This document shows positions 8,435 through 19,900 of a stretch of DNA of 64,000 nt, piece after piece (the first letter of the stretch is position 1; every line of letters begins with the position of its first letter). A program made the translations under genes and the position numbers. The notes beneath the pieces are model-generated. The model saw nothing but the letters and a program-made list of their open reading frames with translations, was not told the origin of the DNA and did not search any database. This DNA comes from JBDSSS01 sp963764195 (GTDB lineage Bacteria; Actinomycetota; Actinomycetes; Actinomycetales; Dermatophilaceae), in NCBI GenBank assembly GCA_963764195.1, contig CAVXRG010000011.1:1-64000 (forward strand), given 5' to 3'.

Positions 8435-11400
8435 ATGACCAGTCTTGAGCAGGCTTACGGCACGAGGGACTTCGTGCTGCAGCGGCTGGAAGAAGACCTC
8501 CTGGGTGGACCGCTCGATGCCCGCCTCCACGAGGCGCCCCTGTCACGCTTCGTGATGGGTGTGCTGTACCCGGACGTGGACGGTGACGCGCCGATCCAGG
8601 CTTCAATCGAGGACGACGTCGAGAACGACGTCGACGCCGAGACGGGTGGTGATGCACCCGACAACTCCGTCGACCCTGCTGTCTCCATGTCTCGCGTCCG
8701 ACACCCGCGTTCCATGGGGATGACGATCGCCCTCGAGCAGACAGCGCGAGCGAGCCTCGAGGTCTCGGTGGATGCCACTCGCTACGAGGAGGCCGACGAG
8801 GGCGAATGGCGCGCTGTCGACATCACGACAAAGCAGATCCTGGTGTCGGCATACCCCGCCCGACTCGAGCGGCTTGAGGTCGTCGACGGCCTCGAGCTCG
8901 TCGTGCACTGCCGTGAGCCACGCGGAGGGGCGGCCGCAGTGACGCTGACGCTGGTCAACACCCAGCGCGCCCCGCAGGGCGAGAAGGACGCGTTCTCCTG
9001 GTTCCGCCCACGCATCGCGGTTCGGTCCGTCGACGCTGCTCTTCGGGAGCGGCCGCCGGCCACCGTGGCAGGAGTGGATGAGTTCGAGATCCAGTCTCAG
9101 CAACTGCTCTTCCGTGACGTGCGCTCGTTCGCGGTCGGTCATGGCTGCGCCGTGGCGTGGGAGGGGCGCGACCCGGACACGGTCGAGACCACCTACCTGC
9201 CGCGGTACGAGCTGCTCCTGAGCGACGCCGCCGGTGGCGACGGTCTCGACCTGTCCATGGATGCGTTGGCTGCGGACGAGTCGTTCGACGTCCTCGAACG
9301 CCTCATCGCCGACTACCGCGACTGGATCAGCGGGCTGCCGGGTGACGTCACCGAGGCGCTGGACGACGAGCAGGAGGCGACGCTCCAGCGGCACATGCGC
9401 GAAGCGCGGGCGGCTTCCGACCGTATGGCTGCAGGCCTGGAGCTGCTCCGGACCGACGCGAACGTCCGCAAGGCCTTCCAAATGACCAACCTCGCCATGG
9501 CGCAGCAACGAAGCCGGCAGGAGCACCACCGATCCGGAGGCCAGGGCGATCCGCAGTCGACAGCCGGAGCGAGCTGGCGCCCCTTCCAGATCGCCTTCAT
9601 CCTGACGAACCTCTCGGGGCTGGCCGACGCGGACCACCCCGACCGCGAGCATCGCCGACCTGCTCTGGTTCCCCACCGGTGGTGGCAAGACCGAGGCCTA
9701 CCTCGGGATCATCGGCATCGCGATCCTGCTGCGTCGGCTGCGGGACCCGAAGGCGGCCGGCGTGTCGGTCCTCATGCGCTACACCCTTCGGCTGCTCACC
9801 CTGCAGCAGTACCAGCGCGCCACCGGACTTATCTGCGCGCTCGAGATCGAGCGCCAGGCCCACTTGCCCGATACCGCGCCGATCTCGATCGGCCTCTGGG
9901 TCGGTCAGGCCTCGACCCCGAACGATGCCGACACCGCACGCCGGGTCCTGCAGAAGGCCCGCCGACCCGGGCCCGTGACACCGACGACGACGTCAGTGAC
10001 CCTGTCCAGCTGCGGCGCTGCCCGTGGTGCGGCAACGGCCTCGACCACACCAACTACGAGATCGTCGACCGGACCTGGATGCGGGTGTCGTGCGGCAACG
10101 ACACGTGCGCCTTCCGCAACGGACTGCCCGTCCACATCATCGACAGCGACGTCTACTCCAACAGGCCTTCGCTCGTCATCGGCACCGTGGACAAGTTCGC
10201 GATGATGCCGTGGAAGCGTGAGGTCGGCGCACTGCTCGGCGCCGGAGAAGCGGTGGCCGACCCGAACTTCGACTACCTGCCGCCCGACCTCATCGTGCAG
10301 GACGAGCTGCATCTCATCAGTGGCCCACTGGGCACGATGGTCGGCCTCTACGAGACGGCGGTCGACGGCATCGCCGGCGCGGCGTGCCCGCCGCCAAGAT
10401 CGTGGCGTCCACGGCCACGATCCGACGCGCGTCCGACCAGGTGCGCGCGGTCTTCGACCGGGACGGCTCGACAGTTCCCGCCACCCGGGCTGACCCAGCG
10501 CGACTCGTTCTTCGCCGTCGAGGCGCCGCGCGCCGAGAAGGCCAGCCGCGCAGTACGTCGGTGCCATGGCGCCCGGCGCCAGCCAGACCACGCTCATGGT
10601 GCGCGTCGTATGCCTCCCTGCTCCAGTCGGCCGCCATGGTGACCGAGACGAGGACCCGTCGCGCGACCTCTACTGGACGCTGCTCGGCTACTTCAACAGC
10701 CTCCGCATCCTCGGTGGCGCCTACATCCAGGTCATCGACGACGTCCCCGACCAGATAAAGGTCGTCGCAGGCCGACGCGGCGAACCGCTGCGAGACATCA
10801 AGGAGATCCGGGAGATGACCTCGCGGCAAGCGGTCGTCCGAGATCCCGCGACGAGCTCGAGATCCTCGAGAAGCGCCGCGGCGACGTTGAAGCGGCCGAC
10901 GTCGTCCTGGCCACGAACATGATCTCCGTCGGTGTCGACGTCGACCGGCTCGGCCTCATGGTCGTCATGGGACAGCCGCAGACGACGCTCCGAGTACATC
11001 CAGGCCACCTCGCGCGTCGGTCGCCGTATGCCGGGTCTGGTCGTCACCTTGTACAACTCGAGCCGCAGCCGCGACCTTTCCCACTACGAGAACTTCGCGG
11101 CATATCACCGGACGCTCTACCGGCACGTGGAGGCGACCGGCGCAACGCCCTTCGCGCCCCGAGCCAGGGACAGAGCGCTCCACGCCGTCCTCGTCGCGTT
11201 GGCGCGACACCGTATCCCCGAGGCGGGTCCGAGTCGTGCAGCAGGCGACGCCGCCGACTGGACCGACGAGCTCGGCAAGCTCGCCGACGTCATCGTCGAG
11301 CGAAGCATCGCTGCCCGCACCTCGAGCGACGTGCCGGCTGTCGACGAGTCGCCGGAGACGATCCGCGAGGAGCTGTCGGTGCTCATCGACCATTGGGCTG

Positions 11401-11612
11401 ACGCACATGTGTCCCACTACGAGGGGTGGTTCAGCAAGTGGCGAGGAGCGTTGCTCGTCGAGGCCTCCCGGGTGCTCAGCAGCGGGGACGAGCCTGAGTT
11501 CGCTTTCCCACCGGCCGCGCCCGCGTGGCCCACCCTGACCAGCATGCGTGACGTGGACGCAGAGTCCAGCGTCTACCTGATCCGACGGAAGAGGTCCCGA
11601 CGTGAGCGCTGA
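8435..11612 (+). CDS. drmA: DISARM helicase DrmA, interrupted by about eight frameshifts
   Basis: DrmA is the SF2-type helicase of the DISARM anti-phage system. Reading across frames gives the family's landmarks in order: RPFQIAFILTNLSGLAD, then LLWFPTGGGKTEAYLG (Walker A), LMRYTLRLLTLQQYQRA, a zinc-binding CPWCGN...C region, LIVQDELHLISGPLG (Walker B), IVASTATIRRA, LLGYFNSLRILGGAYIQV, ATNMISVGVDVDRLGLMV and YIQATSRVGRRMPGLVV. Frame changes fall near 9645, 9965, 10382, 10475, 10550, 10610-10640, 10840 and 10985. The total length (about 1060 codons) is near-normal and almost nothing is lost between breaks, so sequencing error is likelier than decay. The start is the ATG at 8435, with a GAAGG upstream. 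Its end overlaps the drmB start. Confidence 0.85.
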
Positions 11613-13312
11613 GATCGTCGCCAAAACGCGGCGGACGTCCCTGGTCACGACGTTCGGCGTCGGCTCGCTGTTGCCGGCCCAGGACGACAGCGTCATGATC
11701 TGCGGCCTGGACGAGTGGCCCAAGGGTGACGTCATCGCCGAGCCTCGACTCGCTCGCAGCCTGGGGGTTGCCGAGTTCCGTAGCCCGCGCACCTGGGGCA
11801 AGAGCCGGGGTGACGTTCCAGCCGTGAGGTTCCCTGAGTGGGCCTTCTGCACGGAGTGCCGGCGGTTGGGTCCCTATCTGGGACATCGCTGACCACGTCA
11901 CCAAGCGCTGTGGTCGATGCAACGGGATGCTTTCGCCGTCGCGTTTTGTCTCGTGCTGCTTGAACGGCCACATCGAGGACTTCCCCTATCGCGCGTGGGT
12001 CCACGAGGACGCGAGCGTCTCGCACGACGGCCACGGTCTGAAACTGGTCGCCAAGGGCCACACGTCTGCTCTCTCCGACCTCGTCGTGGAGTGCTCGTGC
12101 GGACGCAGCCGGAGCATGTCAGGGGCCTTCGACCTCGCTGCTCTGCGCGGCATTCGGAAATGCTCCGGCTCACGACCGTGGCTGAGCACCTCCGACGCGT
12201 CCTGCGACAAGGAGCTCCGCACACTCCAGCGTGGTTCGTCCAATGTCTGGTTCGCGGTTCAGCGCTCGGCGATCTCGATCCCCTCGGTGCCCAACATCGC
12301 CGACACCTTCATGGCCAAACGGATGCCCGACGCCAACCCAGCTGCCTCGGCGGAGGAGATCGCCCGCAGTTTCCTAGCGCCGGACGGGTGCACCGCGGAT
12401 GATCTCGTCCGCGCCATCCATCGGTGGCGCAACCCCGCCGCAACCGAGGCGGCGCCGTCCGATCGCGAGCTGCGAGCGGAGGAGTACACCGCGCTCGTAC
12501 GCGGCAGGGGTGCGGTCGAGTCCACTGACCAGTTCCTGTGCGAGGAGGTCGACCTCTACGACAGTGGCGTGCCCGAGATCGTGGCCCAGGTGTCTCGCGT
12601 GAGCCGGCTTCGAGAGGTCCGAGCCCTCACCGGCTTCACGCGGGTCGTCCCCTCCACCGACGAGAACAAGGACGACGTCGCCGTTGCGCCTCTGTCCGAT
12701 GCCGCTCACCCTGTCTGGCTTCCCGCCATGGAGGTCTTGGGTGAAGGCGTGTTCCTCAAGCTCGACGAGCGGCTCCTCGAGACCTGGACCAATACGGCGT
12801 TCGCCCAGTCGAGGACGAAGCTGCTCGTGCGGTCGCAGGCGAGCGTCGGTGGCAACTCGCTGACATCGGGGCTCGACGTCTCGCCGCGAGTCCTGGCGCT
12901 GCACTCGTTGGCTCACGTCCTCGTCGACGAGATGTCACTGACCTCCGGCTACCCGGCAGCATCGTTGCGCGAGCGGGTGTACGACGAGCCCGGCCAGGCG
13001 GGCATCCTCGTCTACACGGCGACGGCCGACAGCGCCGGCAGCCTGGGCGGCCTCGCCGCGTTGAGCGAGAAGCACCGGTTCGCTCAGACGCTGGCCAACG
13101 GCATCCGTCGCGCTCGGTGGTGCACGGCCGACCCCGTCTGCATCGAGTCCACGGGGTCGGGAGTCAACGGCATGAACCTCGCCGCCTGTCATGCGTGCCT
13201 CCTCCTGCCAGAGACGAGCTGCGAGCGGTTCAACCTCACGCTGGACCGCGCCACGCTCGTGGGCCTGCCGGACCAGCCCACCCAGGGACTGTTCGGCGGC
13301 CTTTTCCAGTAG
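11602..13312 (+). CDS. drmB: DISARM protein DrmB (DUF1998), one frameshift
   Basis: DrmB forms a complex with DrmA in characterised DISARM systems; it carries the DUF1998 domain. The N-terminal part (11602 to about 11875) has TTFGVGSLLPA and FCTECRRLG, consistent with a zinc site. After a frameshift near 11875 the second part resumes with WDIADHVTKRCGRC (another Cys pair) and runs to the end. The C-terminus holds the DUF1998 signature: LHSLAHVLVDEMSLTSGYPA, LRERVY, TATADSAGSLGGL, RWCTADPVCIES and MNLAACHACLLLPETSCE, whose cysteines are typical. The GTG start lies 11 bp inside the drmA end, so the two are coupled. About 570 residues in total, slightly under the usual length. Confidence 0.88.
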
Positions 13313-13465
13313 CCGACCTCGAGTTGGGGACGGCGGTCCGCGACGCAGGGCGAACGCGAAGTGACGAAAGGCATACAGGGGAATGAGCAAGGCCAGGCGT
13401 GAGCCGCGTGCAGTTGCGTCGACGGAGATCGATACGCTCCCGCCCGTGCGTGAGAGTGTGCAGGA

Positions 13466-13936
13466 ATGACGACAAACGTGGAGGTGCCAGGCATCGAGGT
13501 GGCGCCGGGATCGGTCGTCCAGGTGCGGGATGAGGAGTGGCTCGTCACAGCGGTGACCTCGACCGCGGACGGCCAGCTGCTCACCGTCCGGGGCCTCTCC
13601 GAGCTGGTCCGTGACACGACGGCCACCTTCTACGAGTCGCTCGACACGATCACCGTCGTCGACCCCGCGAAGATGACCGTCGTCGCCGACGACTCGCCGG
13701 GCTACCGGTGCAGCCGGCTGTGGCTCGAGGCGACCCTGCGCAAGACGGCCCTGCCGGTCGACGACCCGAGCCTGAGAGACGCCGTCGCCTACTGGAGCCC
13801 GTTGCTCCACCTCACGATGGGCGGACTTGGCTGGGCTAACGTCCCTCTCGGGTTGTGTCGGTGGATCGAGGTTGGGCGTCCGGTCGACGGCCCGATCAGG
13901 GCGCCCGCTCCTCCAGCGTGCGGACCGCTCCGGTGA
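13466..13936 (+). pseudogene. Truncated N-terminus of a DISARM SNF2-like helicase (DrmD-like)
   Basis: The first 100 or so codons read like the start of the DISARM-associated SNF2 helicase: a RVRDEEWLVTAV-type strand, VRGLSELVRDTTATFY, DDSPGYRCSRLWLEATLRK and then DDPSL. In the family this leads straight into the ATPase core, but here the match ends near 13780, and the frame runs on through unrecognised sequence to 13936, antisense to the 3' end of the next gene. No SNF2 motifs (DEAH, QxxGRxxR) follow. It is best read as a remnant left by a deletion, recombination or assembly join. The identification with DrmD is from memory of the family pattern, not a search. Confidence 0.55.
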
Positions 13937-16900
13937 TGAGCAGTGCCATGGACCGCATCCGACGCGCGAAGCTCCGCTCCGACTCATCCCCATTTCGGGC
14001 GAGCGGCAGGATGAACCAGCAGTTGCGCATGTCGTCTCTCGGAACAGGCCGGTGCCAGCCGTCTGCGACGAGCAGATCCGCGAGTTCAGCGTCGAAAGGT
14101 GTGTCGTACTCCTGCCCGTCACCGACCTCGATGAAGAGGCCTTCCCGCGGATCCCCTTGCCACTGGACGTAGCCGCCACCCACATCGATTCGGTCCACGT
14201 CGCCTGACGTGATGGCCTCGGTCAGTCTGCCTGTTATCTCGTCGATCAGGGACTCATCGACGGAGTCGCCTTGCTCGGCCCACTCGATGGGGAGCTTGGC
14301 GAAGACTGCCTCGAGTCGAGTGCGCACCTTCACACCGAGCCGTGTGACACCGAAGATGTCGGCCGTCCTACGCAGCAGATCATCGACGTGTTCGATCTGG
14401 TGCTCCTCGAGGACAGCAAGCATGGCGTTGGCGATCTCCTGAGGAGCCACCTCATCCAATGTCCTCGAGGCGCTCCCGGCCGCCCTGCGATATCCGTTCC
14501 ACACATCGGGGTCGAGATCTACCGGCCAGGCGAAGCTACCCATCTTCTTGCTCTTGCGCAGCTGGGCTTTCGGGACGAGCCGAACGATGTCGTCGACTCG
14601 AGCGGCGCGCACGGTGTTGAGACCGAAGCGTCGGGCGACAATGCGCGCGAGACGACCAGTCTCGACAGGCCCTTCGGTCTGGATGACGTCAAGCACCTGC
14701 GCGCGCACCACACTCGCGGCGGCTCGATCCGGCAGTTGGTCCAAGACGTCCTTGGACCCCACGATCTCCATGTGTGCCGGTGTGAATTGCACACCGGACT
14801 CCTCGTCGGAGTCGGAGGCGCCTCCCGGCACCTCGAAGAGCGCCGGCTCGCTTGCGGAACTCGCGCTAGTCGCGTCCATCTCGAGGTCCAGCAGCTGGGG
14901 CACACGAGTCCCGCTGTCGCTTGACTCCTCCATCGGCTGTGGATCGTCGTTCGATCGAGCTTCCGTCGTGACGACATTGGCCGCCCGCCCGGCGCCGTCA
15001 GGTGCGGGATGCCCCTCTTCGTGGCCAATCTCCACGAATGGGTCGGACGAAAGCCCCTCCGAAGTGAGGCCTGTGGGCTCCGCCGCGAGCTCTTCAGTCG
15101 CAGGGTTGCCGTCGAGCCCCGCCTCTGCGCGATCCACTTCGGCGAGAATGCGCGCGATCACCTCATCGCGGTTCTGCAACCACATGGGCCACCAGATGCG
15201 GGCAACGCTGGGCCACCCCATGAGGTTCTCGAGCACCTCGACCGGAAGAACGTCGCGATCGGAGACGGTATTGCGCCTGCTCCAGCTCTCGCCATCAAGC
15301 AGTACTGGCAGGACCGGACGGTCCGGCCTCTCGTTGCGAGCCAGGACGAGGTCGAGGCGGAAGTTGGACATCCCCACGTCGGACATGACGTGGAGTCCGG
15401 CGCTGCGGAGCGCCGCGGCGATGTCATCGCGGTGCCGGTCACGGACGGTGAGGTTGTCACTAGGGTCAGTGACCTCGTGCGGCACCCCGGCCGCCTGCGC
15501 ATCCATCAGGAACTGCTTGAGATCCTTCGGACCCTGGTAGGCGGAGCCGGAGACATCCAGCTCGTTGCAGGTCGGGTTGAAGCTGCAGAAGACGACGTTC
15601 TTGCGGCGTGCCCGCGTGACAGCGACGTTCAGCCTGCGCTCCCCGCCGGAGTTGGAGAGCGGTCCGAAGTTGGTCGGGACCTTGCCGTTCGCCTGCTTGG
15701 AGAATGCGATCGAGAAGATCACGATGTCGCGTTCGTCGCCCTGAACCTGCTCGAGCGCCTTGACGAAGAGAGCTTCGCCACGACCCATCATGGATTCGTC
15801 GATGACGTCGGCGACCTTGGGGTCGCTGCTCGCGTGCAGCAAGTCCTCGATGAGCTGGCGCTGCTGCTCGTTGAAGGTCACGACTCCGACTGACGGGAGA
15901 GTCTCGGTGAGCATGGACGAGCTCGTGGACGTACTTCACGATCTCCACCGCCTCAACGGGGTTGGTGTTCGGTCCGGCTGTGACCCCATTGCCGAGGTCC
16001 ACTTTCGCGGCGCCCGCCCGCAAGTACATCCCGATGTCGTCAGCCGTCCGGGCGCCGGACCGAACGGAACTCCAGACCCGGTCTCCGACGAGAGTAGTGT
16101 CGGGGTCGGGAAGCTGCTGAGGTCGCCGTCGGTAATAGGTGCGGTTGCTGAAGGCGATGAGAGCTTCGTCTTGGCTCCTGTAGTGCCAGTTGAGGCTGAG
16201 CGTGGGGACACGCGCGAGCTCGCACTCGCTGAGGATCGACTCCTGGTCCTCGACGACCTCATCCAGCTCGAGGTCCTCGATCTCGTCGTCGTCGGCCATG
16301 CCGCCCCCGACCCTGCGCGTCGGTGGCATTTGTTTGGTGTCGCCCACGACGACGGCAGCGCGGGCCCGACCCAGCGCCCCCACTGCCTCGGGCACAGTGA
16401 TCTGTGAGGCCTCATCGAAGATGACGAGGTCGAACTCCATGACACCGGGCTCGATCAGGTCGACGACAGACGACGGGCTGCACAACACGAGCGGCGTCAG
16501 CTCCTGCACTGCCTGCACCGTACTTGCGGAGCAGCGGACGAGTGCCGAGCTTGCGCGTGGTCTTCTCCAGCTCGCGCGCCAGACCGCCGGTACCCGACCC
16601 GAGGCCGCCATCGCCGCGCAAAGCCAGCAGACGCGCCGGCCCGTCGGTCCCCCATTGACGACGGATCTCCTCCTGCGCTTCCGAGTAATCGACCACTCGC
16701 TGGTCGTGCGTTACGGAGTCGAAGAGGTCGAGCCCCTGCGTCCCGATCCGCTCCTCCCTCGACGCTTGAGCCACCCCACGAGAGAAGGCTTCTTCGGCCA
16801 TGTGTGCTGAGAACCGTCCTTCGAGGAGTTTGGTTCGGACCTCGTCGAGGCCAGCGCTTTCGAGCGGTTCGAGCTTGCGCACCAGGGTGCACCACCGCTG

Positions 16901-19900
16901 TAGCTGGACCAGCCGCTCGAACTCCACGCTGCGGCGCCACGTTTCTTCCACGCGGCGGACTGCCGCGGACAGGGAGGAACCATCACGCCAAGCGTCGAAG
17001 TCGATGTCTTGGACGCTCAGCTCGTCCCTGAGGCGGCGCCAGGACTGGGACCAGGAAGAAAGAGCGTCGTGGTGCTCGGTCAACTCCCCTTCACGGGCAA
17101 GATAGTTGACCTGGTGGGTCCATTCGTCCGAACGGCGCAGACTGGCTGTCGCCTCGTTGAGTTCCTTCACGCGGCCCCGGACTTGTGTTAGAGCATCGGG
17201 GTCAAAGGGGTTTGAAGGCGCAGCACCGGACAGGCCCGGTGTGGCAAGGATCAAGGTTCGGATCTGGATTCCGGCATCCTGAGCGGCGATGAGATCAGCC
17301 ACGATCGGCTCGGCGTTCGCCGCGGTTAGGTCGAGTCCCGCCGGTGCAACGACCGCCAACGGGGCGAGCGCCGTCGCTTGGCGGCCCTTGCGTCCGAAGA
17401 AGCTGGAGGTCCTGGCGGCCTCGAGTTGTCGGAGCATGGCTCGGAGATCCAGACCGAGGACATCCGGCGCGAAGCCGTGAAGTTTCGGCCTCCCTCCCTC
17501 GACGGCGCGCTCACAGTCCGTGACCGTCTTGGCGGCTTCCGTGGTCCACGTCGCGTCCAGCAGGGTTGTGAGTTCCTCGCCCGTGGGAAGCGTCGGGCTC
17601 GCCGCTGCCGCTAGGACTTCCAGCTGCGAAGGATGCGTCACTGATCCGAGGGTCTCGCTCAGTGCGCCAGTGGTCGTGGCTCCCCACGCGGCCCCGGTGA
17701 GCACGCCTCGAACGGCCGTGCTCACGGCGTCGATGTCGATGGGGTTGCCTCTCCCGGCACCCGCCAGCCGCCACGGGTGGTCGGAGCGCACGCCTGCCGC
17801 GGCGGTCCACCTTTGAAGATCGGCGAACAGCTCGCGAAGTTCGTCGATCCGCTCAGAGCGATGCGCAACGAGGTCACGGGGAACAGGCATGGTGGGCCCG
17901 TCGCCGAGCACGAGCAACTCGTCGTGGGCCGCGTATGCCGAGAGCCCGCTCGCGTTCGCCCCGTGCAGACGCTCGGGGTACTGGGTCAGTTCGAAGCGAG
18001 CGTTTCTCAGTCGGCGGCGCGCACTTTCCATCGCGAGATTGTCGGGGTGGACGGATGTCATCAGCGAACGTTTGAGCTGGGCTCGTACCTGGATGGCATT
18101 GGAGCCCTCATGGTGCAGGTTCAACGTGAAGGGACCAAGGCCGACTGCATCCAGTCGCCGTTGAACGACGGCGAGCGCGGTTCCCTTCTCGGCCACGAAC
18201 AACACGCGTAGGCCTCCGAGAAGGCACTCGGCAACCATGTTGGTGATTGTTTGGGACTTACCCGTGCCGGGAGGTCCCTGCAGGACGAAGGTCCGACCCT
18301 GCCGAGCCCACATCACAGCGCGTTTCTGGGTCGAGTCAGCCGGAATCGGCGTTTCCAGCTTCTCGAGCTCGTCCCCGAAGGCATCCTCGTCGACCGGGCC
18401 GGCGCCAGCCGCTGCCGGGTCCTGGAAGGTGTCGGCGGGCGTGTGAACGAGATGTTTGACTAGTGGACGCTCGAAGAAGTGGCTGGCGTTGTTGTTGAGG
18501 TCCTGCCACATGCGGAACGCCGACAGGTCCAGCATGGCGAGGCGGGCTTGACCGGACACCTCAAGCGACAGGCCTCGTTCAGCGATGGCAGCCCGGACTT
18601 CGGCGAGTACGCCGTCGACGTCAATACCGGCGCGATCGGCCAAAGGCTCGGCCAGGCCAGGAATGGCGAGGCCGTGCTCACGCCGAAGCCACTCGATGAG
18701 TGCCGCATTAGGGGTGGTCTGTTGCGAGCTGTCGAGTGACAGCGTGAACTCCTGCCGACCTCTGGTGACGGCGATATTTACGGGTACGAGGATCAGCGGG
18801 GCCTCTGCGAAGGCGCCAGGCTTATAGGGCCATCGCAGCAGCCCCAGGCACAAGAAAAGCGGATTCATGCCGCGCTCTTCGCGCGCCGTCTTGGCGCCGT
18901 GCGCCATCGATCGGATCTCTTTGAAGAAAGTGGCGGGAGTGATCGGTGCGGTCTTGCCACCGGAACGTCCCATCCGCTGGACGTACAGCTGCTTGTCGTT
19001 GAGATGACCGATCAGCTCACGTCGGTCATCGGGCGAGCTGGACTGCGCCAACTGTATTGCGTTCGCGATGTCCCTTGCGCGCCAAACCTCAGGAATGTCA
19101 TAGCCGCTGCGCAGGCTGAAGGAGATGTCCTGATTCAGCTTGTCCTCGAGGACGCCGAGCGCCTCCGGGGGCAGGGCAATCGGCTGGACTCTCGCGTTGC
19201 TCCCGAGGTTCAGAAGGGCGTTCGTCGCATTGAGGCTGAATAGAGAAGACTTCCACGTGCGATAACGAGCTGGGTGGGCGTCGATGTGTCGCTCGCGTGG
19301 AAGGGGGCCAGCGGTCTCTTCGGCGATATGCGTTACAACCGCCGGCGCGCCCGCTCGGTACTCGATGATCTCCGTGACGCCGTCCGCGCGCTCGTTCACG
19401 GCGGGCAGAGGCGAGACGCCTACGTGTCGAGCAGCGGTGACGTCAATGATCTGGATGAACTGACCCTCGATTGCCGAGGCCACGTGGTGCTCACGCGCGA
19501 AAGACTGCGCGTCGGCCGCCGTGAGGTTCTTCCCTTCAGTGAAGGCTGTGGTCTCGATGACACCGAGCCAGCCGCCATCGACCAGCGCGGCAATGTCCGC
19601 AACGTTCGAGACGACCGGAGTTCCCCGTACCATTCGGGCCGAGCCCCCTTCTCAGGCAGCGGGTCTCGTCGCCAGTAGCCGACGAAGATGTGACCATGCA
19701 CAAGGACTAAGACGGGATACAGGCCAGCGTGCTCCATTACCGCGGCCGCAAGCACTGTTGTGTCCATGCACGTGCCCAGGCCGTGGCGGGCTACGACGCC
19801 GTGGTCCCGGATCCGCTGGCCCTCATTCCGATAGTCCCACCCTGGTGGTGGCTCGGAATAAGAGACCGACCGTGCCTGCAGTGCCTCATATATCGCCGTG

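Noticed and set aside
204..13312. BREX or classical type I/II restriction-modification system
   Set aside because: No PglZ, BrxC or BrxL motifs, no HsdR/HsdS, and no stand-alone type II nuclease are visible. drmA and drmB are diagnostic of DISARM instead.
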